A DNA stretch of 35,321 nucleotides from Actinomycetota bacterium (lineage in GTDB: Bacteria > Actinomycetota > Actinomycetes > S36-B12), in contig JAQCEO010000015.1 in the NCBI GenBank assembly GCA_027729805.1, forward strand, positions 1 through 35,321, given 5' to 3'. The translations under genes and the position numbers were made by a program. This document shows positions 34,027-35,321 of this stretch, piece after piece (position 1 is the first letter of the stretch; each line of letters starts with the position of its first letter). The notes under the pieces were generated by a model. That model saw only the letters and a list, made by a program, of their open reading frames with translations, made no database searches and was not told the origin of the DNA.

Positions 34027-34430
34027 AAGATCCGTACGTGCTTGATGCCTCGATGGCGGTGGTCTGGGTAATGAAGTTTGAACAAACACCAGAGCGAGCC
34101 TTGCAACTTCGCACTGAACTCAGTAACCGGTCTGCCATCGTGTCGCACTTATGGCGCTTTGAGATGTTGAACTTCTTAGCAACCTCGCTTCGCACTAAAC
34201 GCCTACTCCTCGCGGAGGCCACAGCCTATGCAAACGAAATTCGGCTCTTCACTCCTTACATAGCCGATGAAGGCGATCCCGCGCTCATTCTTGCGCTTTG
34301 CCATGAGCACTCACTTAGTGCTTACGATGCGACCTACCTTGCCATTGCGCTAGGCGGCGGCTGGCCGATCGCGACCCTTGATAAAGCGTTGATCAAGGCG
34401 GCGCAAGTAACTGGCGTGGCAGTCCTTTAA
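34023..34430 (+). CDS. VapC-family PIN-domain toxin
   Basis: A 135-aa PIN-domain ribonuclease, the usual VapC size. The acidic site is complete: D8 in YVLDASMAVVWV, E47 in LWRFEMLNFL, D102 in LSAYDATYLAIAL and D120 in PIATLDKALIKAA. These residues bind Mg2+ and cut RNA (often tRNA or rRNA in known VapCs); the target here is unknown. The start is GTG 34023, inside the antitoxin stop. Its last 38 bases overlap the convergent NERD-domain gene. Nothing indicates inactivation. Confidence 0.9.
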   Translation: MKDPYVLDASMAVVWVMKFEQTPERALQLRTELSNRSAIVSHLWRFEMLNFLATSLRTKRLLLAEATAYANEIRLFTPYIADEGDPALILALCHEHSLSAYDATYLAIALGGGWPIATLDKALIKAAQVTGVAVL

Positions 34431-35040
34431 ACAACATCGCATCCTGCACTCTGGGGCGTGCGCGCCATACCACGGGCTCATCAACCACGCCCCGCAACAG
34501 CCCAACCGCCACCTCCACCCAACCCGCCGCCGGCACCGGCGTCTGCAGATCAATTTGCCCAAGTCGGTCATAGACCAATCCAGCAATCTCCTCCAGGTCC
34601 TGCTCGCCGATCAGCAGATCACGACGGCCTTCGGGGCCCATATCACCGGTGACGTTCGTATAGGGCAGGGCGATCATCCACGCCGCCCGCAAGTGACCGC
34701 GCGACCAAGTCGGCTGCCGCTCGACATACCTACGCAACGCATAAACACCATTACGCCCCTGACGGGCCGGATCAATAACGCGTGAGCCGCGAGCGTCAGT
34801 TTGCTTCCAACCGCCCTGCCGATACGAGACAGCGCCGCCCTTGACCTCGATCGCCAACGCCCCGCGATCTGGCATCAACACCAACAGATCAATCTCCACT
34901 TCGCCGTGCTCGATGTCGGTGAAACGAACACCGTGCAACAACACATCGCCATCACGCAGCTTACGCTTCAGCGCCCCCCACACCAACGACTCGCTTTCGT
35001 CCGCGAAGGTGGGCACCGCGGGCAGACAAAGAGGTGGCAT
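34393..35040 (-). CDS. NERD-domain (nuclease-related) protein
   Basis: A 215-aa protein with an N-terminal NERD domain, a predicted restriction-endonuclease-like fold. Visible are E15/E17 in FADESESLVWGAL, the GEVEIDLLV stretch with D51, and the E65-x-K67 pair in LAIEVKGGAVSYRQGGWKQ, all as expected of a D-(E/Q)xK nuclease core. The second half (about 90-215) is helical, with YALRRYVERQPTWSRGHL, and unrecognised. The family is found alone or fused to helicases and kinases and is thought to process DNA. GGAG lies about eight bases before ATG 35040. It converges on the toxin gene. Confidence 0.78.
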   Translation of the reverse strand: MPPLCLPAVPTFADESESLVWGALKRKLRDGDVLLHGVRFTDIEHGEVEIDLLVLMPDRGALAIEVKGGAVSYRQGGWKQTDARGSRVIDPARQGRNGVYALRRYVERQPTWSRGHLRAAWMIALPYTNVTGDMGPEGRRDLLIGEQDLEEIAGLVYDRLGQIDLQTPVPAAGWVEVAVGLLRGVVDEPVVWRARPRVQDAMLFKGLPRQLLAPP

Positions 35041-35321
35041 CTTGACGCTCCCCCCTGCGATGACGTGCCGGCTAGGCCCGTGCCAGGAATCCTGACGACA
35101 CTTGATCCTATGGAACTGGGCGGGGGGTTGCCTGACAATAGGCCGGCTGTTAGGTGGCCTGCTGGCTGCTTGTACTGAAAGTCAAAACCCATAACTCACC
35201 CCATATTGTCCGCAACCTGCCTGACTCAAGTCAGCAAAGGAACGGTCATATCTAGGGTTGCCTTGGTCCACGGATGCACCAACCGCACCTGACCTGATCG
35301 ACAGTGGCTAATTGACTTAGT
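35041..35321. other. Right-edge stretch with possible hydrolase remnant
   Basis: No secure gene. Near 35248 the forward frame gives RVALVHGCTNRT, then TGA, then PDRQWLIDL. VALVHG is the usual beginning of alpha/beta hydrolases, and AAAGGA precedes the position where an ATG would be expected, but the codon there is ATA. This may be a broken or edge-truncated hydrolase, or chance. The rest is presumably the promoter region of the NERD gene. Confidence 0.25.

Overview
The window looks like a chromosomal segment of a GC-rich actinobacterium (Actinomycetota), probably an environmental lineage. The evidence is a mycobacterial-type core: a cold-shock protein with a C-terminal extension, an XPB/ERCC3-type repair helicase and its helicase-associated partner, a stand-alone groEL with a GGM tail under tandem CIRCE operators, and many GTG starts. 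Species cannot be read from the sequence. I see no rRNA, tRNA, CRISPR array or intact insertion sequence.

Layout. 1-1.25 kb holds an edge-truncated fibronectin-III fragment, an isolated DUF1566/Lcl-like surface domain and a possible transposase relic. 1.25-3.7 kb holds divergent csp and helicase-associated genes whose start codons overlap. 3.7-6.8 kb is a three-gene module: enolase-superfamily N-succinylamino-acid racemase, GNAT acyltransferase and M20 hydrolase. This set matches the known D- to L-amino-acid conversion route through N-succinyl intermediates. 6.8-10.9 kb continues the M20 operon with XPB helicase, a divergent ClC transporter and two small secreted proteins. 10.9-16.7 kb is mostly reverse strand: YceI-like protein, SDR, groEL, exonuclease III, a small unknown protein, a phosphopantetheinyl transferase, a 40-aa zinc-ribbon protein overlapping it, and a DUF1778 protein. 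16.8-22.6 kb holds a yeast-type cytosine deaminase, a HAD-aminoglycoside-phosphotransferase fusion, TesB thioesterase and a 4CL-type acyl-CoA ligase, which suggests acyl-CoA metabolism. 22.6-27.8 kb holds a CPA2 antiporter, a secreted protein, an aldo/keto reductase, a DEDDh exonuclease and a ketoglutarate-semialdehyde-type dehydrogenase.

27.8-33 kb is the strangest region. Three reverse-strand genes are interrupted: a large membrane protein with an acidic heptad repeat, an HPP-family membrane protein, and a CocE/NonD hydrolase. Between them they carry two single-base frameshifts, both at homopolymers, and two in-frame TAG codons. A protein with two apparent signal sequences lies among them. 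The window ends with a lipoprotein, a Phd/VapC-type toxin-antitoxin pair behind a perfect palindrome, a NERD-domain protein and a possible hydrolase remnant at the edge.

The most interesting items are the complete racemase/acyltransferase/hydrolase module, the small zinc-ribbon protein coupled to the phosphopantetheinyl transferase, the back-to-back CIRCE operators with an embedded promoter, and the cluster of interrupted genes with two internal UAG codons. Functional calls rest on motifs read by eye; no database search was run.
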